A stretch of DNA of 7,243 nt from Thermoleophilaceae bacterium (GTDB lineage Bacteria; Actinomycetota; Thermoleophilia; Solirubrobacterales; Thermoleophilaceae): NCBI GenBank assembly GCA_013696905.1, contig JACCXP010000247.1, forward strand, positions 1-7,243, in the 5' to 3' direction. Position 1 is the first letter of the stretch; every line of letters begins with the position of its first letter. Made by a program: the position numbers and the translations under genes. The notes under the pieces are model-generated. The model was not told the DNA's origin. It did no database searches and saw nothing but the letters and a program-made list of their open reading frames with translations. Positions 5,123 through 7,243 of the stretch are shown in pieces.

Positions 5123-7090
5123 TCATTGGATCAAGGGGAGGCGGGCCGCCACGGCCCGCCTCTCCCACGTCCGGCGCGAAGCGGTGTCAAAGCGCCGGCT
5201 CGCCTCGCGCAGCACGTCCTCGCGCGGGTTGAGGCGGCGCGCACGCCGCAGCTGGGGGCGCGGGTCGAGGCCCGCCGCCGCGCGTGTGAGCGCGAGTCCG
5301 TAGTGGTACTGCCAGTTGCCGGGATCGCGCCGGACGGCGTTCTGCATCGCCTGCACGGCCAGGCGGCGAGAGCCGAGCCGGACGTCGCAGTAGCCGAGGA
5401 TCTCCCACGGCTCGGAGCGCACGCTGACGGCCGAGAGCGAGCCGAGCGCCGCATCCACAGCCGCCGGGCAGCGCCCCGCCTGGAACTCGTCGACGCTCCG
5501 CTCGAGCCGTCGCTCGGAGACGGCCAGGAGCGCCGGCGTCAGCGCGAGCAGCGCGACACCGAGGGAGACCAGCAGTCGCGTACGGCGGCTCGGAGCCGGC
5601 AGCCCACCCTGCCCGGGCGGTGCCGCGAGCGCGACGCCACCGATGCAGAAGAGCCACTCCGTGACGGCCGTCATCTCCCAGTCCCAGTCGTTGCCGGCGT
5701 GCACGGCCCACGCAAGCGCCGCGCCCAGCGGGGCGGCGTAGATCGCGCGCTCACCCCCGCGCGCGTGGATGGCGAGCGCCGCCAGGACCGGAACGAGCGC
5801 CGTGGCGAGCAGCACGATCCCCACCACGCCGAGCTCGGCCAGCACCTCGAGATAGAGCGAGTGGGCATCCTGCACAGTGAAGTCCGAGGGGCGCCGCTGA
5901 GCCCACAGCATGCGATACGTGCCTGCCCCCGAGCCGGTCACGCGGCGCTCCGCGAAGCCCTCGAGCGCCACGCGCCAGTGGTAGATGCGCCCGTTGTTGC
6001 CGAACTGGGTCAGCCGGTCGCGCGTGTCGCCCGTCTCCTCGAGCGAGTTGCCCGCCACGAACCGCTCGAGGCTCTCAGCCGCGCGCGCCGGGACGTCGAG
6101 GGCGAGCCCGCCACCCACGCCCACAACGAGCGCAAGCGCAACCACGGCGGCCGTCAGCAGGCGCGCGCTGCGGCGCGCGATCTCAAGCCGGGCGAGACGC
6201 CGGTCGAGCGGCAACATCGCCGTCCGCAGGATCGCCGCGCCGAGCACCGCGAGGCTCACGGTGCGGGCTACGTCCGCTCCCTGGACAATCGCGGCAGGAG
6301 TGGTCGGCTCGGGCGTCGCGAGCAGTCCGGCGCCGTAGCCCGCCCGCACCGCGAGCGCCGCAGGGACGACCGTGGCGATCAGTCCCAGCACCAGCGCCCG
6401 CGGACGCCCGACCACCATGTAGGCGAGGAGGCCGAGCGCCCCGGCGACGATCGCCCCGCGCGAGAAGGTGAAGTAGAGCGTCGTTGCGAGCACGGGCACG
6501 GCGGCCGCGCCGAGCACCCGCGCCGGGCGCGGCTCGCGCGTGCTGCTCGCGAGGTGCAGGCACAGCACGGTCGCGAGCCCCGCGACCAAGCCGAGGGCGT
6601 TCCAGTAGGTGAGCGGATACGAGAGCCGCTCGTTGGAGACGCTCGCGGGGGTGGGCCACAGCTCGGGAAGCAGGCGGCTGACGAGGCCGACGGCGGCCAC
6701 GAGGCTCAGCGCGAGCGCCAGCCCCCACACCAGCCTCCTCATCCGCTCGGAGGAGCGCGAGCCACACCCGAACGCCACGAGCGCGAGCAGGTAGAGCAGC
6801 GTGCGGTCGAACTCGAGCAACGCGCGCGCCGGCGCACCCGACCACGCCGAGGAGGCCAGTTGCCACACGCCGAGCAGGGCGAGCCCGCCGGTCGCCACGG
6901 CGAGCGGACGGCTAAAGCCGGCGAACGGATCCTCGCCGAGGGTGACTCGCAGGACCAGCAGCAGCGCGAGCGCGAGCGCGGCGAGCGCCGGCTCCCCGGG
7001 GAAGAAGCCGCCGGCACTGAAGCACAGGTAAACCGTCAGCGCGCCGGGGACGAGCCACTCCGCGGCGCTCACTCGGCGGAGCACTGCCAT
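5123..7090 (-). CDS. O-antigen ligase/polymerase family (Wzy/WaaL-like) membrane protein with TPR-like C-terminus
   Basis: A 655-aa protein with about 12-14 hydrophobic helices (first at about 12-29, last at about 504-524). Family features are FTFSRGA (207-213), the large extracytoplasmic loop with NNGRIYHWRVALEGF (365-379) and TGSGAGTY (385-392), and QDAHSLYLEVLAELGVVG (407-424), the Wzy_C/WaaL His-containing motif. Such proteins polymerise or ligate undecaprenyl-linked glycans outside the membrane. The part after about 528 is soluble and looks like degenerate TPR helices (AVDAALGSLSAVSV; AVQAMQNAVRRDPGNWQYHYGLALTRA), a known architecture in this family. In a bacterium probably lacking lipopolysaccharide the likely job is exopolysaccharide polymerisation or glycan transfer to a protein or wall polymer; the acceptor is unknown. 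The ATG at 7088-7090 lacks a Shine-Dalgarno, but TATCAT lies 7 nt upstream. No glycosyltransferase genes are visible beside it. Confidence 0.88.
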   Translation of the reverse strand: MAVLRRVSAAEWLVPGALTVYLCFSAGGFFPGEPALAALALALLLVLRVTLGEDPFAGFSRPLAVATGGLALLGVWQLASSAWSGAPARALLEFDRTLLYLLALVAFGCGSRSSERMRRLVWGLALALSLVAAVGLVSRLLPELWPTPASVSNERLSYPLTYWNALGLVAGLATVLCLHLASSTREPRPARVLGAAAVPVLATTLYFTFSRGAIVAGALGLLAYMVVGRPRALVLGLIATVVPAALAVRAGYGAGLLATPEPTTPAAIVQGADVARTVSLAVLGAAILRTAMLPLDRRLARLEIARRSARLLTAAVVALALVVGVGGGLALDVPARAAESLERFVAGNSLEETGDTRDRLTQFGNNGRIYHWRVALEGFAERRVTGSGAGTYRMLWAQRRPSDFTVQDAHSLYLEVLAELGVVGIVLLATALVPVLAALAIHARGGERAIYAAPLGAALAWAVHAGNDWDWEMTAVTEWLFCIGGVALAAPPGQGGLPAPSRRTRLLVSLGVALLALTPALLAVSERRLERSVDEFQAGRCPAAVDAALGSLSAVSVRSEPWEILGYCDVRLGSRRLAVQAMQNAVRRDPGNWQYHYGLALTRAAAGLDPRPQLRRARRLNPREDVLREASRRFDTASRRTWERRAVAARLPLIQ

Positions 7091-7097
7091 GCGCCCG

Positions 7098-7103
7098 ATG
7101 ATA
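7098..7103 (-). promoter_or_regulatory. Putative -10 element of the O-antigen ligase gene (leaderless start)
   Basis: On the minus strand TATCAT (five of six to consensus) is followed by 7 nt and then the ATG at 7090, so transcription would begin at the start codon. A partial -35, TTGAAG (7125-7130), is 21 nt away, longer than the usual 16-19, so only the -10 is supported. Confidence 0.45.
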
Positions 7104-7192
7104 GGAACGGCTGCACCCGGTCCCCTTCAAGTCCCCCCGCGCGAACGCCGAAGAAGGCCATGTGGCGAGCGCCAGAGACTCAGACCTCGTGG

Positions 7193-7221
7193 CCGAGCGA
7201 GCCCCGGCAGGGGCCGCTCGG
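7193..7221. other. Very stable hairpin near the right edge
   Basis: CCGAGCG (7193-7199) pairs with CGCTCGG (7215-7221) and, inside it, GCCCC (7201-7205) pairs with GGGGC (7210-7214) around a GGCA tetraloop, leaving a single bulged A at 7200: twelve base pairs in all. The palindrome CCCGCGCGCGGG (7223-7234) follows directly. It could terminate a gene beyond the window or be a structured leader. All reading frames around it are open or nearly so, and coding cannot be excluded; for example a minus-strand frame ends in TGA at 7180-7182. Confidence 0.45.
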
Positions 7222-7243
7222 ACCCGCGCGCGGGCGTCCGTCG

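Noticed and set aside
7160..7221. tRNA-like sequence (GTGGCCGAGCG near 7189)
   Set aside because: No T-loop GTTCRA, anticodon arm or CCA/acceptor pairing; the similarity is only to the D-arm and is explained by the hairpin.
7162..7243. Possible start of a plus-strand gene at GTG 7162 (AGAAGG 4 nt before) or ATG 7160
   Set aside because: All three plus frames stay open to the window edge with similar third-position GC, so none can be preferred, and a strong hairpin lies within.
1..7243. CRISPR arrays, insertion sequences, integrase genes, prophage or attachment sites
   Set aside because: No regularly spaced direct repeats, transposase motifs or terminal repeats were seen; base and codon use look even across the window.

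Overview
The window is strongly GC-rich with a heavy bias to G/C in third codon positions. The gene content is a class E-type sortase, an LPXTG surface protein, an ECF sigma factor, an ATP-type PEP carboxykinase and leaderless-looking promoters. This points to a high-GC actinobacterium, and by overall feel to a deep-branching lineage such as Thermoleophilia/Solirubrobacterales. That placement is inference; there is no rRNA or marker gene here.

Layout, left to right. (1) 1-606 (+), an unrecognised protein with two CxxC knuckles, then 615-1379 (+), a short luciferase-like flavin-dependent oxidoreductase. They are 8 nt apart and look like one operon. (2) 1403-2950 (-), an ATP-type PEP carboxykinase of a divergent subgroup, convergent with the oxidoreductase across a tiny hairpin-bearing gap. 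(3) A sortase/sigma module at 3084-5083. It holds the sortase (+), a 67-aa single-pass membrane protein (-) whose 3' end overlaps the sortase 3' end, an ECF sigma factor (-) whose stop codon overlaps the start of the small membrane gene, and, divergent from sigma, an LPFTG surface protein (+). (4) 5123-7090 (-), an O-antigen ligase/polymerase-family membrane protein with a TPR-like tail, separated from the LPFTG gene by a 10-bp-stem hairpin. (5) 7091-7243, the upstream region of that gene, ending in a very strong hairpin.

The most interesting part is the sortase module. The surface protein has a charged cytosolic-looking N-terminal segment of about 56 residues, a first hydrophobic segment, an Ala/Pro/Glu-rich extracellular linker, LPFTG, a second membrane segment and an Arg tail. 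If the first segment is not cleaved, sortase action would covalently tie a membrane-spanning protein with a cytosolic domain to the cell wall, next to an ECF sigma factor gene. An internal in-frame GTG with a clear Shine-Dalgarno would instead make an ordinary secreted, wall-anchored form. I propose, as inference only, that this is a wall-tethered regulator (possibly anti-sigma-like) of the divergent sigma factor. TCATCA/TGATGA inverted repeats occur inside the sortase 5' end and in the sigma/LPFTG intergenic region, and I saw them nowhere else in the window.

Three genes (sortase, LPFTG protein, O-antigen ligase homologue) have a good -10 hexamer 6-9 nt before the start codon and no usable Shine-Dalgarno, suggesting leaderless mRNAs.
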